Of a stretch of 64,000 nucleotides of DNA, positions 21,386 through 32,604 are shown piece after piece; position 1 is the stretch's first letter, and each line of letters begins with the position of its first letter. The stretch is from Erodium maritimum (taxonomy: Eukaryota > Streptophyta > Magnoliopsida > Geraniales > Geraniaceae), in NCBI GenBank assembly GCA_963921825.1, contig OY997591.1, forward strand, positions 30,649,825-30,713,824, given 5' to 3'. The position numbers were made by a program, and so were the translations under genes. The notes beneath the pieces were generated by a model that saw only the letters and a list, made by a program, of their open reading frames with translations, had not been told where the DNA came from and made no database searches.

Positions 21386-21849
21386 GAACAAGTAATATTT
21401 CGAGTACAAGCTTTTCACCACACTTATCAAAAGTGATACAGCGAAACTCAATCTCCTTTTAATTTCTGGTCTCGATATGATATCATTTGTCACGAATATC
21501 CTTAAAGCTAAGTAGATTTCTTCTGGATCTACTTGCATACAAAGCATTATGGGTACTCAACTTTGTTCCATTTTCTAATATCAAGGTAGCTCTTCCCGAG
21601 TCCTCTATCAAATTTGAAATACTCATGATTGTGTTAACATTTGCTTCAACCAAGGTTAGGCAAGAAAATATTTCTTGCCAATCAGGATTGTGTGTGAAGT
21701 AGCAGAATCAACAATACACAAATCACCATCATGTTTGCAAGCACGCAACCCATAGTTGGGAACTATATCCTTTCATAAAACAAAAGGCATTACAATAGTT
21801 CGAAGGGATTATTCAAAAGCATCATACATGTATTAGAATAGTCAAAAGG
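21386..21849 (-). pseudogene. pol: Ty1/copia pol fragment (protease to pre-integrase region)
   Basis: The minus strand gives CIVDSATSHTILIGKKYF (protease active-site region; the usual DSG/DTG reads DSA), then after a frameshift LTLVEANVNTIMSISNLIED, GRATLILENGTKLSTHNALY and SRRNLLSFKDIRDK. This is the protease/GAG-pre-integrase region of plant copia elements. It continues the gag fragment at 24663-25290, from which it is separated by an inserted LTR. Confidence 0.75.
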
Positions 21850-21854
21850 AAATA

Positions 21855-24657
21855 TGTCACGCCCCAAATTCGGTTTTGACCGGACTCGAGACGTGAGCTT
21901 AAATAAATAATAAATAAAATGATTTAATACCAAAACGAGTCTCGAAATAACCAATTAAACTTCAAATAACAACACGAGTCAACAGCTCGGTAAAAGCACG
22001 TAATAAAAGAGTCAAAACAGGAATAACAACTGTACGTCTCTAGACAAGCTAGCCTAGGACCCTCATTAGCTCCCAAGCATCAAGCATCCAGCTAGTACAA
22101 ATCCCGCTCAAGACCTGAAACACAACAAGGTAAGGGGTGAGCTTTCGCTCAGTAGGAAAAGTAGTTAAGGTTATGAGCTTCAGTTCAATACCACGAGTAA
22201 CCGTCCAATTAGGGCATACTAGCAACGCATAACAACTAACAGCCACAAAGCGATTAACCAAAGACAACGCTTGACCTTCACTCGGCACAACCCGCAAATC
22301 AAACTCAACATTGAACCGAACACAAACACTCTTCCCAACTTTGCTCTTGGCACTCAGCACCTACCATTGCCAATGGACCACGCTCACGTTTATCTCACAA
22401 CCAACCACGCGTGCGAACTCGCACGATACACACAAAGTTCAGGTATAACAACATAACGAGTCACTAAACACTCTCACAAGACCACGATCACATAATAAAA
22501 CGATGCACAGAGCCAACCAGCACGCACATAGCACACAGCAGAAAAACACACAATTTAGTACAACCGTTCCTGAAATCACCGACTATCACAACCCTTTCCA
22601 CTTATATCGTACTGGAACACAAAGCGTCGGTCCCGACATCTTCCCGTCACGTAGAATCGGGGTAACATCCCAGACCGGAAATCCCTCAGTCGGACGTCTT
22701 CCTGTCACGTAGAATCAGGGCCTCACGTACAACGGACCGGCACATACCTCGGTCGTAAGTCTTCCCGTCACAGAGAATCGGGATAACGGCCACACCGTCC
22801 TCGTCCTCAATACTCTACACCGGCATACTCTCTCAGTGTAGGTATCATTCCGGACACACATCCTCTTGGAACACAGAGCATCAAGGGAAATAACACGCGT
22901 CACAGACCATAGTTCGACCACGGTATACCAACCGAGTCAAGTCACCATAACACACAGTCGGTCTATCACTCACCCGATCACAACGCAACCAAGGGTTCAC
23001 GTCACATCAAACATGGCACACTTGCCCACACACAGTCATAACATGCAACACCGAATATAATATTATTTAGACTCTCACACAGCGGTTATAACACGCATCA
23101 TGCATCTCTCTCAGCACGCAACCCTAAGGCTCGACATGGTCATTCTACCAACACGGCAATTTCCCAAGTATTGAAAACAGGCAATCTAGTGAATCACATC
23201 CTACATGTTACTAAGACTCGTCCGGTTATTTAATAATTGAAAGCGGTTATTCTAGTGAATCACATCCTATATGCCAACTAGGTACTTTCCGGTTATTATT
23301 ATTCCCTAATCATGCATGCTAGTAACTTTCTGTAATTAAAGCGGTATTCGCTACTTTCCCTACCTCAAGATGATCACAACAGCTACGTCTCCTAGCTGCT
23401 GACGTCCGGGCCTACCTACGGTCTTCTCGGGCGAAGTCCAAGTCTGAGTTTAACAAGTAAAGTTGCTAATCAGTCCCGGTATAGTCCAAAAGTCCTCTAA
23501 CTTGTCCATTTAGTCCTTTAAATGCTCCATTATAAATTATTTAAATTAATTAATTAATTTATTCTGCAGACCCGAATCCGAAAACCAGACCCGAATCCGA
23601 CCCGGTCTAGAACCAAGACCCGACCGGACCCAGAACCGACCCGGACCCGGCTCCAGACCCGACCCAGACCCAACTCCAGACCCGAGTTAGACCCGGTCCA
23701 GGCCCGAGTCCAGAACCCGGACGCTAGACCTGGGCCTGGCCCAAGGCCTGTCATCTGGCCCAAGGGTCAAGCCGGACCAAGGCCCGTCCTGGACAAGGCC
23801 AATTTCCTGGTCCAACTCAGGCTGGCCCAACGCCCTCCTGACCCAAGCCGTCCAGGCTCGAGTCCGGCATCCTCGAGGTAGCTCCGGCGAGGGTTCCAGC
23901 TTTGAAAGGGGCGGTGGACGGCGTCAGGTGGCGTGGAGGAGGGAGAAATGGCTGCTGGGAGGGACACCGGGACTCCGGCAAGCTCGTGGTTACGACGTCA
24001 GTGGCTGGAGAGCGAGCCAACGCTCTCCGTCCCAGATCTGGCGAGGGAGAGGTTCGCCGGCGATGATTCTGGCTGAATCCGTCCAACTCGAGCTCGTCTC
24101 AATGGGTTTTCAGGCAAGGCGAGGTCGGGGAAGAAGGGAAATGGGCGAGAGAAGCACAAACCGTGCGATTTCTCAGTCGCCGGCGTGGGTCGAGCTCGGG
24201 AACTCGAACCAGAGAGAGGTTCTCCGGCGAGCTCGTCTCGTCTCCGTGTGTGGTGGCTCGGTCCGTTCACGGAGGTGATATGGGAGGCGTGGTCGGCGTT
24301 GGGTGCGAGGAAGAAGGAGAAGGGATCGAGAGAGAGAGAGGAGGGAGAACGAGAGAGAGCGATGAAGGCGTTCGTGTCTCGGGAAAGGTGCGGCTGCGCG
24401 AAGACGAAGGGGGTACAGTAGCTTGCGTAGGGTTTGCCCGATTTGGGCCTCGCGTGGCTTTGAGCTTACGCGTGCGTGCTGGGCTTGGACCGTGCCAGCG
24501 AGCTGGGCCCGGTTCTCTGACCGGCCCAGTCTGGCCCAAATGCTCCCTTTCTTTTTTTTTTCTTTTGCATTCGATCCAAAATTTTAACCCGCTTTCCAAC
24601 CACGACGTTCCAATCCGATAATTTAAATAAATCTTTTAAACCGGGGCGGTCTTTACA
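21855..24657 (-). mobile_element. Solo Ty3 LTR (2803 bp) with perfect target duplication AAATA
   Basis: Ends are tgtcacgccccaaattcgg on the left and cggtctttaca on the right; on the minus strand it starts TGTAAAGACC and ends GGGCGTGACA like the LTRs at 32914 and 42565. AAATA stands directly on both sides (21850-21854 and 24658-24662). It carries a gacccg-rich block (23570-23760) and hairpin-prone ttcccgtcac.gagaatcggg units (22640-22790). The GC-rich open frames at 23.8-24.6 kb belong to the LTR and show no protein family. It interrupts a copia relic. Confidence 0.85.
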
Positions 24658-24662
24658 AAATA

Positions 24663-25290
24663 CTAGTAAACATCCGTGGATTACGATATGCAAAGGAAAT
24701 GCTAGTAATTATAAGTTCATGCCATATTTTCACAACGACTTTTATTTCCATCATTATCTTCGGAGAATTCAGAGACAATAAGCTTGATTGGATCAGCATG
24801 ATCAGTATGATCAATAAAATTCGTCTCCACGACCTTCCTTTTTTCCTTTGATCGATTCTTGATATGGTTCTACCAAGTGATCCGGTATACGACAAATATG
24901 TGCCCAATGACCTATTCCACCACATCGATAACATACAGTTTCAGTGCTTTTAGGAGGTTGGTTTTGTGGGCCTTTTCCTTTCTCACGCCTTTCATATTTG
25001 TTCTACCTCTAGTAGTCCACCTTTTCGCCTCTTCCATAAGGTTGGAAGTTGTTATGCCCATAACCATAACCATGACCATGACCACCGTCTTTTAGGCTTT
25101 CATCCATATGATGACAGATAAAAATTGTGGCATGAGATTTGTTTTACATAGATTCTTTATTCTCTTCTTTTATTGTATCTCCAAGATTCTTAGATCTTAA
25201 ATAGAAAGTTATGTCCAATGCCTATTCATAATAATTTTTTCTATCCGGTTTGAGAAGTGCATACTAGTTCTTTGTTAGGTTTTCTATCTT
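24663..25290 (-). pseudogene. gag: Ty1/copia gag C-terminus with zinc knuckle
   Basis: The minus strand near 24940-24860 reads CYRCGGIGHWAHICRIPDHL, a CX2CX4HX4C knuckle followed by the R.P.HLV motif of plant copia (UBN2-type) gag proteins. Upstream on that strand is a basic, Gly-rich linker (24960-25080). Multiple stops. It joins to the pol fragment at 21849 across the inserted LTR. Confidence 0.7.
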
Positions 25291-25299
25291 GGACATTGA

Positions 25300-25771
25300 T
25301 CAAAACAATTGTAAGTCGGGATAATTTTAATATGACATATCTAAACCTCATCATACCTGACTTCAAGTCACTGATATTAGATTTTTGGAACTTCTGGCCC
25401 AAAATATCATGATATTTGTAAACTTCAAGTTACAAATATATATAACTACACAATGAGCGAACTCACGGGGGTAAAATAATCACAAACAATAAATATAAAC
25501 ATTACATCAATCCGAGAGAACTCGTGGGATAGGCATAATAAGTGCTGAAAATTAAGTATACATATATAACCGCACAAACGAGCGAACTCGCGAGGTTTAA
25601 TATATACATACAAAAATTAAATATATATACAGATACATAACCACACAACGAGCGAAATCGCAGGGTAACCAAAATAAACACAGAAAATTAAATATGTGTA
25701 TAACCACACAACCGAACTAACTCGCGACGTTTAATATATAAATATAAAATTAAATATATGTATATATATAT
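25300..25771. repeat. Degenerate tandem repeat, unit about 65-70 bp
   Basis: Five copies of a unit holding ataaccacacaacgagcgaactcgcggggt and an AT-rich spacer (cores near 25455, 25510, 25580, 25650 and 25712). A further unit lies beyond the MITE cluster at 28870-28900. It may be the 5' LTR region of the copia relic (inference). Its TA-rich spacers are where the MITEs inserted. Confidence 0.7.
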
Positions 25772-26185
25772 AGGGTTGGTATCAGGTACAAACCACCCCT
25801 TATTGTGCAAACTACGAACCAATCTGAGCCATAGGATCCGCCCAAAGTGATGTCAGCAGAGCGCACCAGATGCTGACATGTGGGAAATAAATATATAAAA
25901 CACCGCGCCTTATTGTGCAAACTACGAACTCACCAGGTGCTGACACGTGGGCGCGCACAATGCTAATAGTTTGGGCGCACAGTGCTGATAGTTTGGCACT
26001 ATGCTAAACTATCAGCACTGTGCGCCCAAACTATTAGCACTGTGCGCGCACGTGGTTCACACGCTCACGCGCGCGGGCAGAGGCGCGCGTGAAGCGGCCA
26101 CGTGTCAGCATCGCGCACGCTCTGCTGACGTCACTTTGACCGCATCCTGTGGCTTAGATTGGTTCGTAGTTTGCACACACACACA
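25772..26185. mobile_element. (TA)n-bounded MITE, family 1, copy 1
   Basis: Starts gggttggtatcaggtacaaacc and has inverted arms: cttattgtgcaaactacgaacc on the left and ggttcgtagtttgcac on the right, with gatgtcagcagagcgc and its inverse further in. The centre is a near-perfect palindrome around 25961-26047 (gctaatagtttgggcgcac with its inverse). It is bounded by (TA)n runs on both sides. Non-coding. Confidence 0.8.
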
Positions 26186-26189
26186 TATA

Positions 26190-26225
<36 letters not shown>
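26186..26225. repeat. (TA)n microsatellite
   Basis: An almost pure TA run separating two MITEs. Confidence 0.9.
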
Positions 26226-26228
<3 letters not shown>

Positions 26229-26280
26229 AAGCTTTCACGTGCGAACCCCTCTTAAAATGTGAACCTGCGAACTCAATAAC

Positions 26281-26549
26281 AATCAGGTACAAACTTACAT
26301 CTTTCGTCAGAACGTAGAACTATTAATCTGGGCCCTTGGATCGTATAATTAATGGCTCAGATTTAATGCATATCTTTTAATATCTTTTTAATTAATGCAT
26401 ATCTTGTAATTGATTTCATAATCAATCACCCCCACCCCCCCTGAATTTCGGTGGCCATCCGATCTGAATAATCAATTGCCCAGATTAGTTCTACGTTCTG
26501 ACCCGAAATAAGGTTTGTACTTGATTGTTCCCCTATATATATATATATC
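26281..26549. mobile_element. Small inverted-repeat element, family 2
   Basis: Arms are caggtacaaactta...cgtcagaacgtagaact on the left and agttctacgttctgac..aaggtttgtacttgattg on the right, followed by a (TA)n run. On both sides lies the same 55-bp sequence, gctttcacgtgcgaacccctcttaaaatg (26231-26280 and 26552-26605), which is the tip of the next element, so it appears nested in or next to a duplicated tip. Confidence 0.7.
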
Positions 26550-28131
26550 GAGGCTTTCACGTGCGAACCCCTCTTAAAATGCGAACTTGCGAACTCAACA
26601 ACAACATGACACGTGTCGCGCTTAGAAATGCTCATCTTTTTTTTCCCACCAAGTTTATTAATTTAATTTTTCCTGCTTCGTTTCAACTCCGATTTAATTT
26701 TTTTTGCGCCAATATTCTTATTTTTTCAAGAGCTTTCTAACAAGTAGTGGATTGCATATATTTTGATGTGTTTTTGAACACGTGTGTGGATGTGTGAATA
26801 TGAGTGCGAAAAGTGTGATGTGTTTTTGCAAATTTATTGTATATGGTTTGCGGATTTAGTGTATATGTTTTGCGGATTTAGTGTATATGGTTTACGAATT
26901 TAGAGTGTTTTGCAAATTTAGTGTATATGGTTTGCGGATTTAGTGTATATGGTTTGCGGATTTAGTGTATATGGTTTGCAGATTTAGTGTATATATGGTT
27001 TGCGAATTTAGTGTAATTTTCACACTTTTGTATGCAATAACCTTGGTCTTGGCCACCTGAATGTATCCAACATTATAGATTGAGCAATAATGGGCAAAAA
27101 TGGGATATGGAGTCTAAATCAATAATCCAGAAGTGTTAGATGATATAATGTAGTGTAATCCCTTGTCATATAATGACACAGAGGATGTATATTTATATAT
27201 ATTAGCAGTTATACAATGCTTCAACATAACTACATCATAACTACAATTATAACTTACAATAACTATAATAAAACTGCTAATAATAAGGATCACTGCTCTT
27301 GAAATCTCTAATAGCAAGCCTTTTTCCTTGGACAACAACTACTTTCAGCAACCCCACAGACTCCTCCATCATGTTATACCAAAATCTACATAGTCATATT
27401 TGTGAATTGAATTAGTACCAAAAGACTCTAGTCTTCAAAACACAAACATAAAACAAATCCAAGACTCCAAAAGAAGCTATTTTAGGAAGAAACTAAAACT
27501 GGGTTTAGTTCCAAGAGATGAATTTGTAACATGGTATCAAGCTACCATCATAAAAACATGAATTAAAGCTGAAATCAACAATATCAACAATATCCAAGCT
27601 GTAACATGGTATCTAGCAATCAATTCAAGTTAGGTTATTGCATACAAAAGTGTGAAAATTACACTAAATTCGCAAACCATATACACTAAATCCGCAAACC
27701 ATATACACTATATCCACAAACCATATACACTATATCCGCAAACCATATACACTAAATTTGCAAAACACACTAAATTCGCAAACAATATACACTAAATCCG
27801 CAAACCATATACACTAAATCCGCAAACCATATACACTAAATTTGCAAAAACACATCACACTTTTCGCACTCATATTCACACATCCATACACGTATTCAAA
27901 AACACATCAAAATATATGCAATCCACTACTTGTTAGAAAGCTCTTGAAAAAAATAAGAATATTGGCGCAAGAAAAAATGAAATCGGAGTTGAAACGAAAC
28001 GGGAAAAATCGAATTAATAAACTTGATTATAACAAAAAAGGGGGGCATTTTCTGAGCGCGATACATGGCGCAATCTGGTTGAGTTCGCAGGTTCACACCA
28101 TAACTCATGGTTCGCACCTGATTGCTCTCCT
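26550..28131. mobile_element. Foldback element with ~480-bp arms and (TA)n borders
   Basis: Left arm 26550-27040 and right arm 27640-28131 are inverted copies. Shared landmarks are ctgcttcgtttcaactccgattt, gcgccaatattc, caagagctttctaacaagtag and atatattttgatgtg, then the inner tandem unit atttagtgtatatggtttgcgg (6-8 copies per arm). The spacer (27040-27630) has no coding capacity. The arm core is shared with the elements at 13.2-14.8 kb and 49.4 kb. Confidence 0.8.
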
Positions 28132-28145
28132 ATATATATATATAT

Positions 28146-28161
28146 GTACCTGATACCAACG

Positions 28162-28207
<46 letters not shown>

Positions 28208-28222
28208 CGTTGGTATCAGGTA
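28146..28222. repeat. Perfect palindrome centred on (TA)n
   Basis: gtacctgataccaacgc, a long TA run, then gcgttggtatcaggtac. The right arm is the tip of the following MITE; the left arm is the same tip inverted, probably left by an element that was lost or inverted. Confidence 0.85.
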
Positions 28223-28570
28223 CAAACCACCCCTTATTGTGCAAACTACGAACTCACCAGGTGCTGACACGTGGGCGCGCGCGCTGCTGGTGCGCGCGCA
28301 CAGTGCTGACACGTGGCGCGCGTAATGCTAATAGTTTGGGCGCACAATGCTGATAGTTTGGCACTGTGCTAAACTATCAGCACTGTGCGTCCAAACTATT
28401 AGCACTGTGCGCGCGCGTGGTCAACACGCTCACGCGCGCGGGCAGAGGCGCGCGCGAAGCGGCCACGTGTCAGCATCGCGCGCACTCTGCTGACGTCACT
28501 TTGACCGCATCCTGTGGCTTAGATTGGTTCGTAGTTTGCACAATAAGGATGGTTTTTACTGGATAGCTAC
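28205..28570. mobile_element. (TA)n-bounded MITE, family 1, copy 2
   Basis: The same element as 25772-26185: gcgttggtatcaggtacaaaccacc at the left tip, the central gctaatagtttgggcgcac palindrome and ggttcgtagtttgcac at the right arm. The right tip (ataaggatggtttttactgg) is kept better than in copy 1. Bounded by (TA)n at 28569-28597. Confidence 0.8.
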
Positions 28571-28597
28571 CCTATATATATATATATATATATATAG

Positions 28598-28854
28598 GGA
28601 AACTTTCCGGTACAAACCTTTCTTACGGTACAAACTTGCGCACCTTGTAAATATGTGGGAATACAATGTAAATTACATTTTATTTTAGAGATATTACATT
28701 TCGTTTACATTTACGTAGACTACCCTATTTTTGATTTACATAAACGAAAATGTAATATATCTAAAATAAAATGTAATTTACATTGTATTCCCACATATTT
28801 ACAAGGTGCGCAAGTTTGTAATGTAAGCAAAGTTTGTACCGGAAAGTAAACCTA
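28598..28854. mobile_element. (TA)n-bounded MITE, family 3, almost a perfect hairpin
   Basis: Tips are gggaaactttccggtacaaac and the inverse tttgtaccggaaagtaaacc. The arms (cttgcgcaccttgtaaatatgtgggaatac and its inverse, continuing through acattttattttagatatattac) pair for roughly 100 bases around a short loop near 28725. Transcribed, it would form one long hairpin. Confidence 0.85.
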
Positions 28855-28914
28855 TATATATATACCCACTCACCGAGTGAAAACTCGTGGGGTAAACATA
28901 ATATAGAATATAAA

Positions 28915-29024
28915 GGGTTAAATATTGAAACTTACTCTTAAGTATTGGTCACGAACACTACACTACCCATGGTTTCAAAATCACAAATACGATACCTAAA
29001 GTATTGGTCACGCGATTCTGTTAG
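28915..29024 (+). repeat. Inverted-repeat partner of 45650-45759
   Basis: gggttaaatattgaaacttactcttaagtattgg through ggtcacgcgattctgttagg matches the reverse complement of 45650-45759 with few differences. The two copies lie 16.6 kb apart and face each other. Confidence 0.75.
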
Positions 29025-30360
29025 GAAAAACTAACAGCAAGACATGAATTGACCAATATACCCTTCACATTTGATTTAATATTTGACATATGAATTAAAA
29101 GACTATTATACCCTTATTCATTATTAATTTCTTAATAATTCACCCCTTTAAATTAATACTTAAGAATATCATTAATTTATTAAAAATATGTTTATTATTT
29201 AAAAAAATTAAAATCAACACATTCACGAAAAAATACATAATATCAAACAAAAAATTCATTTCATTTCACTTCGATTCAATTCATTTCATTTTATTTCAAC
29301 TCATTCAAGAACAAATTTAGAATATCAAGAACGTGAACAGACAAATAAACCCTAACAAATCCGAAGAACAATAAAATGAAAAAAAAAGGACTCACCTTCG
29401 TCCTCTCAATGTCCCATCGTATGCGATTGTGAGGGAGAACCTCGCACGAATGCCGACGAGGTATGCTAAAGAACACAAGGACACCGCTGTGGTGATTCAC
29501 AAAATGACCCCAAATAGAAAACCCCTAAATCAAAGTTCAACATGCAGATTTGGAACCCATAAGCTCCGACGATACCTCGTAGCTTGATCTACGACAAACG
29601 TGAACAAACCTGAGCAGATTTTTGAAACAGACTTGAGCAAACCTCATCCGATTTTGGGAGATTTTGAAGCTTCATGCTTGAATTGCTGGAGACGAAACCG
29701 AACCTTGTTGTGAATCCCTCACCTCCTCGAATAATTGAAGGACAAGTAGCCAAACGTGGAGATGACGAACATATTTAGGGAAAGAAGCCGACCCGAGCTT
29801 GGAGGACGCCGAACGTGGCTGGGTATGGATGGACATAGCTAGTGCAAGAAATCTCATTGCCACCACCCGTCCTTGATATCTCCTCGCCGAGAAGACGCCT
29901 TTCGTTCCAAATCTCCGAGGAGAGTTCGTCGGAGAATAATACGTCCAAGCACGCAGAACGCGGTGGAGGGAGTCGCTGGTACAAAAGACATGAAAATGTC
30001 TAAGAGCATCACAACGTGGTAGTCTTCAGTGTGGTGTTTCTTTGATTGATGAAGAACACGAACATAATGAGATATTGCGAGGTTTGGGGAAATTACAAAG
30101 GCGAAGAGATAAGACTAGAGATATTAAATTAGAGAGATAAGGTTAGATAATGTTAGAGAAATTAGGTTAGACAAAGAGATAAGTTTTTTTTTTTAATTTT
30201 ATAATTATTATATGAATTTTGTTATTAAAGATGGTAAAATGGTAATTTTCCCTCCAAAAATCTATAGGGTTCAAAAGAGTAAGGAAAAAAAATTGTCATT
30301 TTACTTTCAATTAACTAGCACATGGTGTCACATGACTAACATAATGGAATATTCCGTCCA
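29025..30360. other. Unassigned AT-rich sequence
   Basis: No gene recognised. Short minus-strand frames (29984-29775, 29866-29672, 29500-29291) lack motifs. The segment looks like an insertion relative to the partner repeat at 45.6 kb, where sequence like 29020 runs straight into sequence like 30350. Confidence 0.4.
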
Positions 30361-30545
30361 TGTTTAGGGATGTCAAATTGACCCGGCCACGACGGGGACC
30401 CGACTGTCCCGACACGATCGGGGCGGATTCAGGCCGGGTGTCACCACAAACAGGGTGGGTTTCGGGGCGTTGATTGGGGATATTGACCGGGGGCGGGGCC
30501 GGTATTGGTGCTGCCCGACCCGAACCCGCCACGATAATATTTCAT
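30361..30545. mobile_element. GC-rich hAT-like terminal fragment
   Basis: It begins tagggatgtcaaattgaccc and continues as gggacccgactgtcccg and ggcgggg-type sequence. TAGGGATG followed by C/G-rich repeats is typical of the ends of some plant hAT elements. Related pieces occur at 45616-45637 (minus strand, tagggatggcaacgggg) and 46225-46395. No transposase. Assignment is tentative. Confidence 0.4.
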
Positions 30546-30659
30546 GTATAGTCCAACCCCACTGCTCTCCATGTGCACGCACAACCCATTTTAGAGCAAA
30601 GCCCAAGTCCAACTCCAAGCTGCTCCATGTGCACGCATAGCCAAGAGAAAATTATGTAG

Positions 30660-30715
30660 CATGCTTCGAATTCAGGACTTGTTGGTCACAATAGATACAC
30701 CTTACCAACTCATAA
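30660..30715 (-). repeat. tRNA-like segment, possible SINE head
   Basis: The minus strand reads gagttggtaaggtg, then gtgaccaacaagtcctgaattcga, resembling the A-box/D-arm and B-box/T-arm of a tRNA. A tRNA-derived SINE head would explain it. The sequence to the left (30545-30660) would be the SINE body. Weak evidence; the B box is imperfect. Confidence 0.35.
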
Positions 30716-32403
30716 TGTTAGTCTTAGTGCCCGTAGTTCAATCCTAAATGTCCAAATGTATATATCATCGTTAGCAATAAAATTAAAGCGGCTTTATATT
30801 ACTTATGTGTTGGAGTAATATATCGATGTGTGCTTTGATCTATGCCCACCATGCGAATAGAACCATAGATCGAGATAGATCACACTCGATGGGTCCCTAG
30901 TCAACAAAGCTTCACTAGAAGCGACTAGTATGAAAGATGGCTCTTTATGGCTTACGTTCTGTTAGTCATTGGAATGAGATTCCGGAGTCTGATCATAGAT
31001 ATAATGTGGGACATGATATTGGACGACCCGCCCTGAATATGTGCCATAGATTAAGTCATGAACATATTCAGTGTTGTAGCTTGTCATGTATCCTTAGACC
31101 AAGGAGTCTTTGTGATCGCTATGTAGTCAACAACTGAGTTTGACCTGAGCCTAACGTTGTCCGTAACAGGGCTTCCATAACGGCCAAGATTGGCTTGGGG
31201 ACGGGCTACATGAGTGACACGAAAGACGGCTAAGGGATTTATCCCTCATACTAAGGTATGGGAAATATATCGGTTCTCGGCCACTTGATCGAGAGTGACT
31301 GGAAGAATAGCATGGCCATGCACATGATACTGGGTATCATATCTTCAGTCATCTCACATATCAAGGAACGGTGATTGAGAATAATAAGGATGACGGCTCT
31401 ATGCCTTATCTCAATCAGGATATCGGAGATAAAAGGATAATGACAGGGACGACGGAAAGGTTAGAATCGACAGGGTCGATTCGTTATGTAGTGTCAGGAA
31501 ATACTAAAGTCTCGTTAGTTGCCACTTAAATAGGATCAAGTAAAATGGGATTTTACGTTGATCTATTGACATGCATAAACCTAAGGGTCACACCGGAGGA
31601 TGAAACTCATTGACACATTTATGGAGAATGGCCAAAAGGGAGTTGTCTCGGGACATGACCAAAACTGGGTTTTGGGTCATGTGCCCGTAAGTGAATAGGA
31701 CTTCACAGATCGAGACAAGGCTTGGAGTCTTGGGATTGATCGCGTCGGATAATGTTGGACATTTCCGGTATGGAAGGCATGGAGGCGATGAGCGAATCAC
31801 GGGACCTCGTTGGAAATGGCCACGGGCCATGTTCCAAGAGGCCCATGAAAGGCCCATGCAACCAAGGCCCATGGAACTAATTAATCAAGTCTTGATTAAT
31901 TAGTACTAAGTAAGCAAGACAAGGATTAAGGTGTTGGTGATTCACCACCTAACCCAATCTTGTCTTGCCATACTTTGTCCTATTTACACCTTACTTGACA
32001 CCATACTTGTCCCATGCCTTTAGTTGGACAAGTATGGGTTTTGTTATGTTTAAGTCATCTTTTTTCAACATAACAAACACAAGACAAGAATAGGAAACAC
32101 ATTTTCTCTCCCTCTTCCATGGCCATTTCGGGTTTGGCTAGTTTCCACCTCCATGTTTGTGTTCTTGAGTCCTCAAAGAGAAGAACTACGTGTCTTTGAT
32201 TCCCATGTGGATACGTAGGCGTCTTGGAGACTCAAGCCAATCATTCGTTAACCGGTGTTCTTGTTTTGGTAAGAACTAGTGCTGAATTTTTCTCTTGTTA
32301 ATCCATTCTTTGTTAGTTGTTTCATGGTTTTAATTGTCTCTTGGTTTTCATTGATTTTCCGCTGCGAGTTGGTTCATCTCCAACCCTACCTCGAGACCCA
32401 ACA
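30716..32403 (+). mobile_element. Solo LTR (1688 bp) with perfect target duplication CATAA
   Basis: Begins TGTTAGTCTTAGTGCCC and ends GAGACCCAACA. CATAA stands on both sides (30711-30715 and 32404-32408). It is about 90% identical to the solo LTR at 36924-38599. Internal open frames (for example 31872-31588 minus) carry no protein family. Superfamily is not decided; long LTRs with TGTT/AACA ends occur in copia elements. Orientation is also uncertain. Confidence 0.85.
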
Positions 32404-32426
32404 CATAAGTCCATACGTTGTCATAA

Positions 32427-32480
32427 GTCCCACATCGCTCGTATTATACCTAAACATTTCTTCCTCCCACTATAAAATAA
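32427..32480 (+). promoter_or_regulatory. snRNA-type promoter: USE plus TATA box
   Basis: GTCCCACATCG at 32427-32437 matches the plant Upstream Sequence Element consensus RTCCCACATCG exactly. A TATA box (tataaaataa) lies at 32471-32480, leaving 33 bases between them, the spacing known for RNA polymerase II snRNA genes (Pol III types have about ten fewer). The upstream solo LTR inserted only 23 bp away. Similar TCCCACATCG motifs also occur in some plant transposons, so a host snRNA gene is not proven. Confidence 0.5.
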
Positions 32481-32504
32481 GACCAACTTTCACATTCCCA
32501 TTCA

Positions 32505-32580
32505 TTTTCGAGTTCCCTGATTAAGCCTATTTTTGGCTTTACATTGAGAACTCGTCCTTATTAGTTATTATTTTTTTGGG
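32505..32580 (+). ncRNA. Possible structured small RNA downstream of the USE/TATA pair
   Basis: About 28 bases after the TATA box a two-step hairpin begins: CGAGTTC (32509-32515) pairs with GAACTCG (32548-32554), and inside it AAGCC (32523-32527) pairs with GGCTT (32535-32539) around a TATTTTT loop. A T-rich run follows (tattattttttt, 32567-32577). It does not resemble the 5' ends of U1, U2, U4, U5 or U6 as I know them, so the identity is open. It may be a decayed or transposon-borne copy. Confidence 0.3.
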
Positions 32581-32604
32581 TCTGTATATTAGTCTAGCAT
32601 TGCC

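Noticed and set aside
23550..24650. Several overlapping open frames rich in Pro, Arg, Ser and Gly on both strands
   Set aside because: They lie in the GC-rich part of a solo LTR, recur with changes in the other LTRs, overlap one another and match no domain.
28014..28353. Open frames of repeated Tyr-Ile
   Set aside because: Translation of (TA)n microsatellite.
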